From the NCBI GenBank assembly GCA_036924085.1, contig JAVGWX010000007.1, positions 38,748,643-38,812,642 of the forward strand: a stretch of DNA of 64,000 nt, given 5' to 3'. The number at the start of each line of letters is the position of its first letter. Position 1 is the stretch's first letter. The notes below the pieces were generated by a model, which saw only the letters and a list, made by a program, of their open reading frames with translations, did not search any database and was not told the origin of the DNA. Below, piece by piece: positions 22,020-33,665 of this stretch. The position numbers and the translations under genes are program-made. Source of the stretch: Ariolimax columbianus (Eukaryota; Mollusca; Gastropoda; Stylommatophora; Arionidae).

Positions 22020-22740
22020 AGAAAGCAGCGGTCAGTCATCCTGAGGCTGTCGACACTGCCATAGAGCTTGTCTAGTGATGGCCAAATGTGCTTTCTCTGG
22101 TTCTCGTATGTCGGGCAATCCTCAGCAGATGATCAGGGGCAATTTTCCCTGTACCACAGGTGCATTTCGTCAGTAGCACCTATCTTCAGTTTATTGAATA
22201 GATGGCACCTCAGTCTGTTGTGGCCTGTGCTGAGTCTGAAGACCACGACCTACTCTCTTCTTTTCAACTGGCAATAAGCATTTTTTTAGTCAGTATTATT
22301 TCCCATTTGTCCATGTATCTGGCCCTAATAAACCTTTTGGACTCTTTGTAGGCCACACCTGAATCTGGTTGTGGTAACCTTCCAATGTCTTTTGCCAGTC
22401 TGTCTGCCTCCTCGTTGCCTTGAATGTTACAGTGGGATGGAATCCACTGTACCACAACTCTTTTGTATGTGGACTGCTGGCATAGTTGACAGAGTACTGA
22501 TATTAAATCATTTAGTTTCTGCGTTTTTCTGGCTTTTTACCATGGACAGGGCATCTGTAAAAAAGACTATCTGGCTTTCACATGTCAGCATTGCTTCTAA
22601 TGCAGCTTTCCATGCCTCTGCTCTGAAATTGCTTGAGAATTTTCCCGTTTCCACTGTTATCTTTCTACTGTTTGTTAGGCTTAGAAATATCCCTCCCCCT
22701 ACATTTTCTTTTGCATTTGTTATCATGTACAAAAAAAAAG
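22020..22740 (-). pseudogene. I-like LINE fragment: RNase H and C-terminal region
   Basis: Minus strand: GGGIFLSLTNSRKITVETGK, NFRAEAWKAALEAM, VFFTDALSMV, then VQWIPSHCNIQGNEEADRLA and the post-RNase H piece SKRFIRARYMDKWE. The same family as the plus-strand LINE at 53.3-57.0 kb. This copy keeps the NIQG residues between SHC and NEEAD that the other lacks. Frame breaks make it inactive. Confidence 0.8.
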
Positions 22741-23066
22741 TGCTTCAAAACAGAAACCATTTTTACAAAAGAAAGCCCATTAGTGCTTTGATGCAGACTT
22801 CCTGCAAGGTCAACTGTAGTGGTTATACTTCTACTAGTGTCAACACAGACATATGATGAATCAGTATACATGAACAAGTTCGGGACAATTTCTAGAATTA
22901 GACTCAAATCAGCAGGGTTATGAGTTCATTTAGAATACACTATTCTGTCTGTGAACAATGAATTGAACCATTTATAATTTGCAAAGTCGTAAGGACGATG
23001 AGAAAAAAAAACATAGCAAGTACTAGAAACAAAGAAAGTAAGAAAACATTTTTTATCAAAACATAC

Positions 23067-23189
23067 CTGGGTCAAGAATCCAAATAGAATCTCTGCTCAG
23101 CTGCTTCTCTCCTTGACCTCCAATCAGCACTGCCTGCTTACTGTTAACAATCGACATGGTATGGCCCCATCTATTGCTGGGTTTAGGGG
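23067..23189 (-). CDS. Kelch-repeat protein, exon c (blade 1)
   Basis: Acceptor GGACATTACAG (AG at 23191-23190) and donor GACCCAG|GTATGT (last exon base 23067). The exon is 123 nt, phase 1 in and phase 1 out. It encodes kelch blade 1: RWGHTMSIV, then the glycine pair in VLIGGQG, then the SIWILDP strand. The missing tryptophan of the blade comes from the next exon (ETRTWKCP), as expected when blades are split by introns. Kelch blades build a beta-propeller used for protein binding. Confidence 0.88.
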
Positions 23190-23242
23190 CTGTAATGTCC
23201 ATACAGAAAAAATGCATGTTATAATTATACAACAAAGAAAGT

Positions 23243-24335
23243 TTAACCCTTTCCAGCTTGTACGTGCTGTCCTCAACTGTCGCAAAACTTAAAATTGCGG
23301 TCCACTATCGCCAACACACAGAGTTATGAAACATGTATTCTATTATTGCGATTTAATTTTCTTTATATGGCTACACAAATGTGTGGCATGTCATAACACT
23401 CGCAATTGACTAACTGTAAGGTTATTTCCGATTAGCAGATATTTGAGAAAAATTGTTTCAAAGCTGACACACTTATCACAAGGAAAGTTGGCTTCAAGAA
23501 CTGAGAAATGATTTATTATTTGATCAGATCAATTATCACACATCTGGCTACATCATCATCATGTAGCATGTCCTTTGCAGAACATCATGATGCTGCAAAT
23601 GTCAACTCCATAGCCCAGGTAATGTTCTCAGTCTGCCTCATTTGCCATGCACTATACCCTCAAGTACATTTCTTTCTAGGCCATTGTGACATTTTTCTAT
23701 ACCTAATAGTGTTTACTAATCAGTTTTGTTCTATATCGAGTTCCTGTAGGACTTCTGCATTTTCTTTTTCGCTATCAATGATATTTTGAACTCGGAAAGA
23801 TGCAATTATCTTCCGTAGGGTTTGACCATATTTCATATCCGTACGTTGTCATCTGGCTTTTTTTTTTAGTGTTCTATCATATATTTTTCATTTTATTTAA
23901 CCACTGTAGTGCCATTGAAAGCCGAGTAGCACCTGAGTGCTCCTGGGTTCATTCCACAGTTGAGGTGGAAATGGTTTTTCAGACAGCAATGGCTCTCGGG
24001 TCGACCCAGCCTTAAATGGGCACCAGTTCAGTCTGGAAAGTAAAGGAGGCCGGCGTGATGCTGACCCCATCATCCACTAAGTGACTGTGGGTTACAAATA
24101 ATATGGGCCCAAAACCATATTTCCTATACGCCGGATGGCGTGACAAAATTTTTTTCCTTTTGACTGTAGTACCACTGCCATTCTTTCCCCTAACATAATC
24201 ATTATTATGAATACTTCATGTCAGTGTCTTACGATATTTAGATTATAATTTTAGCTCAATTTGTTCAATTAAAATTTTGAATCCCGGCACTTGGTCTGGA
24301 CAGAAAGACACAAACCGACAAAATTATTCAGGACC
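23243..24335 (+). mobile_element. TTAA-ended AT-rich element, truncated, with a SINE inside
   Basis: Begins TTAACCCTTTCCAGC (23242-23256). Later it carries the GAATACTTCATGTCA and GGACAGAAAGACA blocks shared with 340-722 and 57300-57632, then breaks off at the R5 repeat near 24335 before its end. A SINE-3 copy interrupts it at about 23905-24090. Confidence 0.5.
23905..24090 (+). repeat. SINE-3 copy (tRNA-derived), diverged
   Basis: CTGAGTGCTCCTGGGTTCATTC, AGGTGGAAATGGTTTTTCAGAC, GGTCGACCCAGCCTTAAATGGG. Same family as 48360-48631, with the A-box region eroded. Confidence 0.68.
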
Positions 24336-24728
24336 TTGGTCCTCCAGGTGGTTGTGCTATGTTTGGCTTCATCTGTGTGATGCTCACTACTAGAGGGATT
24401 ACGTCAATCTTATGGCTGCAATGTCATGAGTTGGGAGTCTTCTACCTTACGTGTTAGACCACATTATTAGTTACCTCTTACTTTGACATACTCTCAGTGT
24501 TGTATTTCAGAAACTAACACATACACAAAAACAGTAACACCAACAAGTTCTTCATTAATGTATGTCTCTACACACAACAAAATCATATCTATAGACCAAC
24601 AAATAAAACCGTTACAGGCCCTCAGTCAACAACCCTAGTAAAATGTCACATGCTGAAAAAATCATCTGGCAGCGTAAAAGTTAATTTGTTAGTCCAAAGA
24701 CATACAATGAGGACCTTTATGAACCTAC

Positions 24729-24984
24729 CTCGTGCTGACAAATCAACACAACAAGTTGTCTTGGTCTGGTCACTGGAGGACGATCCCTCTGAGTCTTTAC
24801 CACCATTCTGATACTTATTTTCCCCCAGTACTTTCTTAGCTGGGGGTGTTTTTGCATTTTCTGGATTAAGTGCTCTCATTGCCATTTTCTGACGCCTGCA
24901 TTTCGGTTTGGGTGTAGTTTCTTCACTTTGTTTTCGTTTTCTAGCATTTTTAGCAAGCAAGGGTGATTTTGCTTCACAGGAAGT
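24729..24984 (-). CDS. Kelch-repeat protein, exon b (basic low-complexity region)
   Basis: Acceptor TATTTTCTACAG (AG at 24986-24985) and donor GCACGAG|GTAGGTTC (last exon base 24729). The exon is 256 nt, phase 0 in and phase 1 out. It encodes about 85 residues, rich in Lys, Arg, Ser and Thr. Two basic clusters, KNARKRKQ and KPKCRRQK, lie 10-15 residues apart and look like a bipartite nuclear import signal. A serine run (EGSSSSDQ) follows. The last residues, LSAR plus one base, join exon c to give RAPKPSNRWGHT, the usual lead-in to a kelch blade. The basic patches suggest a nuclear or nucleic-acid-associated role, but that is inference only. Confidence 0.78.
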
Positions 24985-25369
24985 CTGTAGAAAATAACAA
25001 AAGCAATATTGAGATGATTAATGATTCCAACAGACATTTGCTGATTACATTTAAACGATAAAGAGCAGAATAGGATTGCTCTTCACTCTTTTCAGTCTGT
25101 TTCCGTAAGCATTGGTGGCGCAAAAACATTACTTACTGTCCCATGCAGTATCTACACAGACATTTCAGTTTGGAACAAAGTTTTACATATTTGACCTAAA
25201 GATGACAAGATATCTGGTGCATGCATAGCTTTCATTTAATGTAGAGACATATACATTAGACAGATATCTACATTTCCTGTGAATATCTCTTGTGACATTC
25301 TGTGCGATGGAATTACTTATTTGTTTATGCATTTGGATATGACAATCATAATATAAGTAGGCAAGAGCA

Positions 25370-25600
25370 GATTGTCATACTGCGCAGCTACATGTATACA
25401 CAATTTAGGATTGGCAGCTCAAGTATGTGAACAGGCACCCCAGACTGCGGAGCATATACTTCAGGACTGTCCAGAGTATGAGATACTGAGGCGGACATAC
25501 TGGCCAAGAGAAACAACACTGGAAGGTAAACTATATGGACCTATGTGTGAACTACAGAAGACAGTGAGGTTCACACAAGAGACAACTTTGCAGATGTAGA
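25370..25600 (+). pseudogene. LINE C-terminal fragment
   Basis: Plus-strand QTAEHILQDCPEYEILRRTYW, the cysteine/histidine end of I-like LINE proteins (A-E-H-x-L-x-x-C), followed by TLEGKLYGP. Only the last part of the protein is present. Confidence 0.65.
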
Positions 25601-25679
25601 CATACTCCAAGCGAATGAAAGACAAAAAAATGCATTAGGATTACACGTGGATATTCAATACCAATACAAGTCTGGTTCA

Positions 25680-25950
25680 GACGACAACAAAAGTAGAAAT
25701 GCTTTAGAGAGCATATTGCAACAATTTCACCATTAAAAAATAATCTAAAAGTCTCATATAAATATTTTTAAAATTATGAATAGTTCATGCCATAGATAGT
25801 TTAAGTAAATGCCTTAAGATCTTTAGATCGTAATTTTCTTCATATTAATTTATTTTTGGAAAAAACTATTTTACATATACAGTGTTGCTGCTCTTGTCTT
25901 AGACTGAATAACACAAAATGGCAAAATTAGGCCTAACTGGAAAGAGTTAA
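25680..25950 (+). repeat. TTAA-ended AT-rich repeat, 3' part
   Basis: Shares AATAGTTCATGCCATAGATAG, TTAAGATCTTTAGATCGTA and the end AACTGGAAAGAGTTAA with the segments at 340-722 and 57300-57632. Confidence 0.45.
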
Positions 25951-26059
25951 TTTGTTATTTCATATTACAATATAACTTTGACTACCAACCTTTTAAATAT
26001 CATTATTTCTTATTAAGGCTTTGAATTTTAATAATAAAAAAATGGCTCCTGAATGGTTG

Positions 26060-26300
26060 AAACTGAAGATGACAGGCTGCAGCAGGGCAGACTGGCTAAG
26101 GAAAAGGGATCCAACGAAGAGGGAATGCTAACCCGGTACTAAAATAAATGCTTGCTGAAGTTAGACCGAAAGGTGCAAATATTGCAGCCAAGCTGTAAAC
26201 TACGACACAACGCATTCCGTTCTCTGGGCTACATTCTGCTACTTACCCTTTCAGGGTTTGGTAGTGGGAGATTGAGAACGAACGAAGAAAAAGAAGAAAC
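26060..26300 (+). repeat. SINE-1 copy (plus orientation)
   Basis: GACAGGCTGCAGCAGGGCAGAC, AAGGTGCAAATATTGCAGCC, CAGGGTTTGGTAGTGGGAG, tail GAACGAACGAAGAAAAAGAAG. The tail is GAA-type. Confidence 0.78.
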
Positions 26301-26902
26301 TGAAGACGAAAAAGTTATTCAGTGGAACAACAAACATAATTAGGCAAATCGAAGCTAAGATTGTCAAATCCCATACCAGTACTTTTTCTAATTCAACAAA
26401 TTAAAAAGGGCTCTTTGCACCTGGGTACTACACATGTACTTAGTCACTATCATTGTTGAAAGTGCCAGCAACAGAACACGAACCACTAGCCTCTACTACG
26501 GCTTCAAAATTTCAACTGTCAGGTAACCATTTACAGCTGGGTCAACTGCAAGAAAACAGTCATGCCTTGAAAAAATAACTACTGGCATGCTCGGTCAAAG
26601 ATAACTGAGCGAGATCTGATTTTAACCAGATACATTTGGTTTGTTAGCGAACCTATTGGCCATCCCCCTTCCTATCATCTCATCCATGTAACACCTGGTT
26701 GGGTCAAAATGGAAAGAAATCATTCTTACTGCATGCAGCGTGCGACTGAGCCATTCATGGATGGTTGATTCGTTGGTGCGACTGAGCCATTCATGGATGG
26801 TTGATTCGTTGGGTCTTTACCACCTGAGTTACCCACCTACATATAATAGTCTCTCAATATTTTACTAAACATTCTTTACAACAGTGACAAGTTTAATACT
26901 AC

Positions 26903-27091
26903 CGAAGACACTGGTGTAGTCTCATTAATCTGCTTCATCTTTTCCCTTTCTGTAAGAGTGATCTTTGTGAAGGACTGATGACACACTGGACTGCTGATAG
27001 AAACTAACTGGGTCATGGACTCAGGCATTGTGGCTTCTAATGTAATCTTACTGGAACTGGGTAGTTTCACAGATGTAACTGTGTTTGTCCA
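26903..27091 (-). CDS. Kelch-repeat protein, exon a (N-terminal region)
   Basis: First confirmed exon of the kelch gene. The acceptor GCTTTCAG ends at 27092, and the donor TCTTCG|GTAGTATT has its last exon base at 26903. The exon is 189 nt, exactly 63 codons, phase 0 at both ends. It encodes a serine/threonine-rich segment without a recognised domain (start WTNTVTSVKL, end NETTPVSS), containing a charged patch, TEREKMKQ. It is likely disordered and leads into the basic exon b. An alternative acceptor slightly downstream (CACAG) would break the phase with the next exon less neatly. Upstream exons are missing, so this is not the protein's N-terminus. Confidence 0.62.
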
Positions 27092-27257
27092 CTGAAAGCA
27101 TCTGTTCAGATTACACACAATATAAAATAGTAAATGGTATTTTTCCCTACAATGTGTGAACATACATTTTCCAAAGTTATATTTTGCAACATATAATGCT
27201 TAAAACTATCTGTACCAACTAATACCTAAAATGTATCCAACAGAATTAGAAGCAAAT

Positions 27258-27555
27258 TTTCTTCTTCGGCGTGTTCTGAAAAGGACTTTGTGATGTAATT
27301 TACAGCGAGGCTATGATATTGCGTTTTTCGACCCGATATACGATTTCAGCTGGCTTTTTTGGCTAACGGGTTTGCTTTCCCTTCCCACTGTAATCCCTAT
27401 TCTCTACATTAGTGCAGCAAGTTTCAGGTTGCCGACACCAAGAAGCAGAATAGAGACTTGGTCAGCGGATGTTTTGCTGACCCTGATACAAGCAACGAGC
27501 TATGAGTCGCTGACTAATGTCAACTCATCCACTACTGCATCTTCGGCCCGAGAAG
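27258..27555 (-). repeat. SINE-1-related repeat (diverged subfamily)
   Basis: Minus-orientation relative of the 18055-18265 repeat: GAAAAGGACTTTGTGATG, TTTCGACCCGATATACG, GCTGACCCTGATAC. Confidence 0.55.
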
Positions 27556-27739
27556 CTAATTTAAATAATACATATTTAAATTAATTTCTTCTCTGATATT
27601 TAAGCAAACTTTTTCAAATTTGTCATACTTTCATCTTTATTGTGCACATTTGTAACTTTTTGTTTGTTTTTACTTACTCTATGAATCTATGTATTTTATA
27701 TATGTCTGTAATCCTCATTTGCAATCAGGCAAAGGAAGT

Positions 27740-28925
27740 GTCTGATGCCAGGTTGGACCAAGAGCTTTACTCAGTACATATCTTCATCTCATTGGTGGAC
27801 GTTCACATGGATGCTTAAAGTTGTAGGGCCACGAGGGCATCCCCTTTCACGTGCCTCCTTTGTCAGGTATATACATCACATGTCCTGCCCATCTGAATCT
27901 ACATCATTAAAGACGGTTCGGTGCTTGATTTCTGTGTTGCAAACTCGGCCACAATAAGAGACTGTCAATGTTCTTCGCTCCATTTCTCTTTAAGCAACTC
28001 TGAGCTGCTTTCCATAGGTTCCACACTTCACAGCCATAGATCATGGCTGGAATAACCAGACTGTTAAATGTGAGTTCTTGCCGTGCCCTTCTTGATCTGT
28101 TGAAGTAAGTGACACTATTGAAGCTGAACCATCTTGCTGCTACCCCACGTGAAATCTCACTAGGTCTTTCTTGACTAAAGTCATCATCATGTAGCATGTC
28201 ATTTGTAGAATGTCATCACAGCCAGCGATATGAATCTCGGTCTGCAGTCAATCTTCCTGCCTACTCCATGTTCATCTTTAGAATATCCTAGATATCTTGT
28301 ATCCACCTTCGACTTGGTCGACCCCTGCGCCGCCTTCCAAGTACCATGCCCTCTATGACCGTTCTTTCTAGTCCCGTCATGACGTTTTACGTGGCCGAAA
28401 CAATCACTGCGAAGAAGATTAAGGTAGATTGCATTGTCTTAATAAACATCCCGTTGTATTATTATGTTCACTGGCTGGTAAAATTGGGTAATCTAGGTTG
28501 ATCTGCCCTCATTTATTTCTTCTATCAGATGAGCATACTTTTCTTCAGTACCCTAATTTATCAGGGCATTTACTACTGCAGTTATATCAATGCTGTCGAA
28601 GGCTTTTTCACAGTCCACAAAGACAAGGGCATATGTACTCCCCATGCCCTCTCCATTAACTGGTTGATTTGTGTAGAGATGATCGATGAGCAGCCCCTCT
28701 TGTTGTTAATTTTCATCAAGTTGCTTTTCTAGTCTGTTGACTAACAGTCTTGTGAAATGTTTGTACTGGATAAAAAGCAAATAGAGTGGATGGTAGTTTA
28801 CAAGATGTTCTGTCTCCTTTCTTGTAAGTCAAAACTGTTTTTATGTTTTACATTGGTCAAGGACTCGACCTTCACTAAGGCATTTGTTGAATAGTTCAGC
28901 CAGCTGTTGTGCATTTTCCTTCCTG
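27740..28925 (-). pseudogene. RTE-like LINE reverse transcriptase fragments
   Basis: Minus-strand pieces in order from the right: QQLAELFNKCLSEGRVLDQC (28910), FVDCEKAFDSID (about 28600, RT motif A), NALIN, EEKYAHLIEEINEG (28520), then the C-terminal part RRARQELTFNSLVIPAMIYG (28090) and LGRRRRGRP-like basic residues (28320). The catalytic YADD box is not seen. Frameshifts and stops throughout. Confidence 0.7.
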
Positions 28926-29290
28926 CATAAAGTGCCATATAAGGAGGCCAAAACCATCATTCGCAGCGAGTATAACATAAAATGGGAGAAAGAAAGGGGA
29001 GAGAGTAACAGTTCAGACACAATCCACCAGCAAACTGCAATCTTCCTCATGAGAACGGGCCACAGCAGACTACTGGGCCAGCTATAGCGGCTCAAAATCT
29101 CCCAAACAAATGAATGTCCATGTGGGACAGGAGTCCAGACCCCTGAACACGTACTTCAAGAATTCCCGGCCTACGAAGAACTAAGATGCCAGACCTGGAA
29201 AGGACTTCATCCTGGCGATAGGACTGAAGATTTAACATTAGAAAAACCTGAACGCAGAAAAGAATACCATTCGATCCTGGTGTTTTTCGT
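28925..29290 (+). pseudogene. I-like LINE C-terminal fragment
   Basis: Plus strand: AKTIIRSEYNIKWEKE, FLMRTGHSRLLGQL, then after one stop NECPCGTGVQTPEHVLQEF and YEELRCQTW. This is the RNase H-distal tail with the C-x-C-x7-H motif, as in the LINE ending at 56963. Confidence 0.75.
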
Positions 29291-29399
29291 GATTTTTAAT
29301 ATTCAAACAGATGCAACATCTCATCCATTTAGATCTTCAGTATCAGTATATATTCCGTATTGGGTGACTTTTTGCTAACTACAGACTGATACAAAGAGG

Positions 29400-31060
29400 T
29401 TGTTGTAATATCTCTTTTATGCTTCCTCTACTTCGCTTATATCCATCATGGTGGTGACTTTCTTCTTTTAAAGATTTGATATGATGCTTCAACTGATGAA
29501 TATCTTTTCTACATTTGATGCTTCATCTTGCCTCGGCTGCTTTAATGAGTTTTTGTAATCTAGGCTGTTCATATTTTACTTTGAATCTGCGTCTGATCTG
29601 CTTGGATTGCCCTACCTTATTGAGCAGGCCACGCTTCTCGATGTCAGAAGTTTGCGGGGTCATCGCCAATCTGACTATTTTGTTGAGTTAGGTAGGTATT
29701 TTTGCATTATACAAAATCTCAGCTTTTCAGTCAATCGTCCTTGATGGCACGCAGGAGATCATGCGCACTGCAAAATCTGCTGTCGGATTAGTTCTGTCAG
29801 TCTAGCAGTATGAAGTATTTTTGGAGCCTGGGATCACATTTTGTAGGGAAGAGTGTTCATATTCATTATTGCTCAAAATGGTCTGTGTCCGCTGTATATA
29901 TTTATCTGATGAAGTATATCTACGTTAGTAACAAATTTTACAAGATATAAATGCTAATTTTGTGCATCGTTTATTAAGATCATAAAACAAATGACTGAGA
30001 TAAAATAAATTTCCTGGCAGGTCAATAGGAACCACTTCTGTCAGCAGTGAAACGTCAAAAATTTACTTTCTTTGGACATGTAACAAGACATGACTCAAAT
30101 CTCAAAAGTAATATTAAAGGGAACAGTTGAAGGTGGAAGGAAGCGAGGAGGCTAAAGAAAGTCCTATGTTGGTAACATAAATTTTTCAACATTTGTTTGC
30201 AGGGCTGAGAATAGAGAACTAAGGAAAACTTTTTGTTCTGATGTTCCCACATTGACACCCCTACAACCATAACGGGTTAAGGGTTTACTGATTGATAGAT
30301 TAATGATATGGAGTTTCTACATTTCAGCAAAGCGCTCTCCTTTTTTGCTACCTGTGAAAATTCCAAAGCAGCGTTCACTTGGCTGTTTTGGTCCAACTCT
30401 TACATTAAAGTATCCAATGAAGATTTTGTGAATGCTAGTTGTCATAGCTGTTCTAAAATGCCATTGAAGATCTCAATATCGTCATCAACATACACGCTAC
30501 TAATATGAGGAGTGACTTTGTCTAACACCTGACATTTATTTTCGAGGTTGCAATCCTAGAGTTGACAATCTGGACCAATTGAACATTTGGTGCGTGGCAA
30601 CTTGCAACAATAAAGTCAATACCACCAATATAATATTGGCTTTTCCAGTACCTATTTGGATTTCGCCCCCAACCTCAATCCATTTGAGGTGTAATTCAGC
30701 CGAAGCATGGGTTTCACTTTCAATTTTAAAAAGAAGATGGTCTTCAATCTTGAGTAATAGTCCCATAAGAACAAGCACGGAAGGATGTAGTAGCTATTCT
30801 CTTCCATGACCTAAATTCACACTTGCATGAAGAGTACAAATACAGTTAACAAAAGGAAACCACAACCTTTTCATTCTCACAAAAATATAAAACTCATGAC
30901 CAACATTCCAAGTCTTACCTCTGAAGCTTATCCAAAGTGCACAGTTTTTGTTTTTCCTTTGCTCTATTAACAACATAGATGTCAATAACGGAGTCATCTT
31001 TCTCATCTCTCCATTGTCCTTGAGTAAATAGCAGAATCTGTTCAATCGGTTTGTTGCTTG
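29400..31060 (-). pseudogene. Probable degraded LINE linker and unknown reading
   Basis: At 29470-29640 the minus strand reads LLNKVGQSKQIRRRFKVKYE and similar Lys/Arg-rich helices, like the endonuclease-RT linker of RTE/I elements. Further right (30300-31050) it has longer open pieces (HASAELHLKWIEVGGEIQIG, YVDDDIEIFNGILEQL) separated by stops, possibly a decayed endonuclease. No catalytic motif could be confirmed. Confidence 0.35.
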
Positions 31061-31184
31061 TTAATTTGCAAATGTGGACATGTGACTCTCTGAAAAATTA
31101 TTGAACAGAAACTCTACAAAATGAATAACTTTAAGAAATATTAAATTATAAGTTTTAAAACATGTTAATGTTGATCTGCTTTCG

Positions 31185-31325
31185 TTCACAATCTCCTGCT
31201 ACCTGGACAGGGCTTTGCAAGTAGCAGGATGTAGTCAGTAGAACTGAATGAGCTGTCGCCAGTTTACAGATTGGCTGCGATATTTGCACCTTTTGGTCCA
31301 ACACATCCGTCTTCGGCAAGATTAA
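31185..31325 (-). repeat. SINE-1 fragment (minus orientation)
   Basis: TCACAATCTCCTGCTACCTGG, GGGCTTTGCAAGTAGCAGG, ATTTGCACCTTTTGGTCC; stops at CGTCTTCGGCAAG. Confidence 0.75.
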
Positions 31326-31829
31326 TGTTGATGTTGCTGAATGCCCACGAGGAGTAAGTTTACTCTTTAATGCGTTAAGTGATGGCCTATAGTAGCTTTC
31401 TTCACATACTGAGCATGGTGATGAAAGTGGACCAGGATCTTCCAGACTGTTGAGCTATGCTTAGCTTCATCTATGTGCCGCTCACTATTTCATCATCACA
31501 TTCATGCCAGAAGTGCAGGACCACCACAGCACATGGTGTTAAATTAGAGTAACAGTATTATATGAACAGGTTTATAATTCATTCAACTATAACTAATGAG
31601 GTGAGGTTTAGTAGCAAAGTAGTGTCACTTTCAAATAACCTGAGTGGCTTGCCCTCATACCAGGTGTGTCAGTTGGGTGATGGATGGCTGAATGGTCACA
31701 ATATTTGGAGGCCAGCTGTCAAAATTTAATAAACAGCCATGAACTAGAAAAGGTGGTCTGCATGGAGGCAGTCCCTCCACGATGAAGACACAAGCCAAAG
31801 TGGAATCACCTATTTGTGTATACACTCTT

Positions 31830-31985
31830 CTTTTTCGTTCGTTCTCAATCTCCTGCTACCAAGCCCTGAACAGGGCTTTGGAAGTATCAGGATGTAGTCC
31901 GAAGAACGGAATATGTTGTGTCGCTAGTTTACAGCTTGACTGCAATATTTGCACCTTTCGGTCTGACACGTTCGTCTTCGGCAGC
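31830..31985 (-). repeat. SINE-1 fragment (minus orientation)
   Basis: TTCGTTCGTTCTCAATCTCC (tail side), GGGCTTTGGAAGTATCAGG, ATTTGCACCTTTCGGTC, ending at CGTCTTCGGCAG. It stops at the same internal point as 31185-31325 and 59025-59180, so these are likely 5'-truncated insertions of one subfamily. Confidence 0.76.
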
Positions 31986-32029
31986 TGTATGCACTTAATT
32001 GCAAGTATTTAGTACACAGAAAAAAATTC

Positions 32030-32325
32030 AGACAGATATTAAGGACAACAAAATGTCACAAATTAGGAACTACAATTTTTGGATTATAGAACATTAGAAG
32101 TATCTACAAAAAGGAGGGCAAACTCATGGAAGAAATCAAAATTGGAAATCCTAGCTCTCACAGAGACTAACAAAAAAAAAAAAGTACATAGATCTTGAGA
32201 GGGTAATATGCTTCCCTACAGCAGAGATCCCACTACTGACAGAGTCAAAGGAGGAGTGGGGTGTATTGTGTCCAGAAGTAAAAGGGATGCAGAAAATCTA
32301 TGTGTAATTATTGCACTTGTCAAGG
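32030..32325 (+). pseudogene. LINE endonuclease fragment
   Basis: Plus-strand pieces in several frames: YKKEGKLMEEIK, LEILALTETK and KGGVGCIVSRSKRDAE match the start of an apurinic-type endonuclease (motif with the conserved ETK). Broken by frameshifts and an A-run near 32170. Confidence 0.6.
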
Positions 32326-32824
32326 GACAGCCACATTACAAGTAAACAAGCAGGGGGTGGAGGCAGAGGGAGTGGTGCTGCAGCCGGACAGAAGTAGTGA
32401 AACCAACGACCCTGATCAGTACTGGGCCTCTGATCATGAAAGAGATGGCCAATGACAACCCTGATCCACCAGCCCAGACCCCTGAAGTGCCAGTATGAAT
32501 GAGCGGGGAAGATTTCAGGGGGGCATAAACATTTCAATTATTTGTTAATGATTTGGTGACGAAACTACACGACTGGAATGAGAAAATGGTTATCTACAGA
32601 CTCTGCAGTCTTCTGTGGGTCGACGTGTTAGGCATTCACCATGTAAAGCAATGAACAGAAATAGTGAGCAATCAAATCCTGCTAGTGCTAGATTTCAACC
32701 GACCCCTGGGCTCAAGAGAGATGGGGGCCAGAGTGTCTGCATCCTGAGTTAGCTACAGTTGTCTTGACTTATGTCGTGCCACTGGTCCGTGGTAGCTTGA
32801 GACCAGAGAGTCTTCTTCCTCGTT

Positions 32825-33665
32825 CGTCTTCAGACCTCAACTTCAATGACTCTAACAAAGGCAGCAGTCGACTCAAGGCTCTGTGTGCTTCCGTACAGCT
32901 TCTCGTGGAAGGACACTGGTTGTTGCCAAATGTCAATTCTTTTGTCGGTACACAGTGGACAGGACTGCAAAATATGTTCTGCCTTCATGGGGGCTGTGCC
33001 GCAGGCACAATGGTCTTTAGTGCCAATCTTGAACTTGTAGTGCAGATGGCCGAGTGGGCATCTTAGTCTTTTGTGACCTGTGTGTAGCCGGAGAATTATC
33101 ACCTTGTCTCGCCTGGAGAGTTGATAGTAGGCATCGTTTTCTATGTGGTCAGGGTGGTCTTTTTCCATTTTGCACTGTACGTTGCCCCGATGAATGCTTT
33201 TGTCTCATTGTATGTGATTTCTGTATCACTCTGCTGCAGCATTCCTCCCTCTCTGGCGAGTCTATCTGCCTCCTCGTTGCCTGGAATGCTACAGTGGACT
33301 GGTATCCACTGGACTGTGCTTTTTTTGAAGCACTGGAACAGTTGCTCGAGCGAGTCTGCCAGAGCACAGAGTTCATTTCTGTGCTGGTTCTTGAGCGCCA
33401 TTAACACTGCGAGGGCGTCTGAAAATGACCACTTGCTTTTCTGCCTGCTCCTTATGGTCTATAAAGGGTTTCAGCTGCTTGTCTCTTGGCGCTGAAGATG
33501 CTGCAGCGTCTCCCAGTGACAAATGCTGTTGAATATACTTTGCTTTTTAGTTTTATAGTGATGCCTCCTCCTGAGCTCCTCCCCCGTTTCCAATCAATGG
33601 CATCTTTGGCTGAGCCATCCGTATAGGCGTGCGTCCAGGCTGTTGGTGGGAATTTTTGATTGATG
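32825..33665 (-). pseudogene. I-like LINE fragment: RNase H and C-terminal region
   Basis: Minus strand: LMALKNQHRNELCALADSL, VQWIPVHCSIPGNEEADRLA (33300), ETKAFIGATYSAKW, then DAYYQLSRRDKVIILRLHTG, CACGTAPMKAEHILQSC and the end VSFHEKLYGS. One frame change separates the RNase H from the tail. Closely related to the LINE ending at 56963, which has DAYYQLNRREQVVVFRLRTG here. Confidence 0.82.

Noticed and set aside
30794..31045. Possible host exon with donor GTAAGAC near 30918
   Set aside because: The frame that would use the donor has no matching partner exon in phase, and nearby pieces resemble a decayed LINE.
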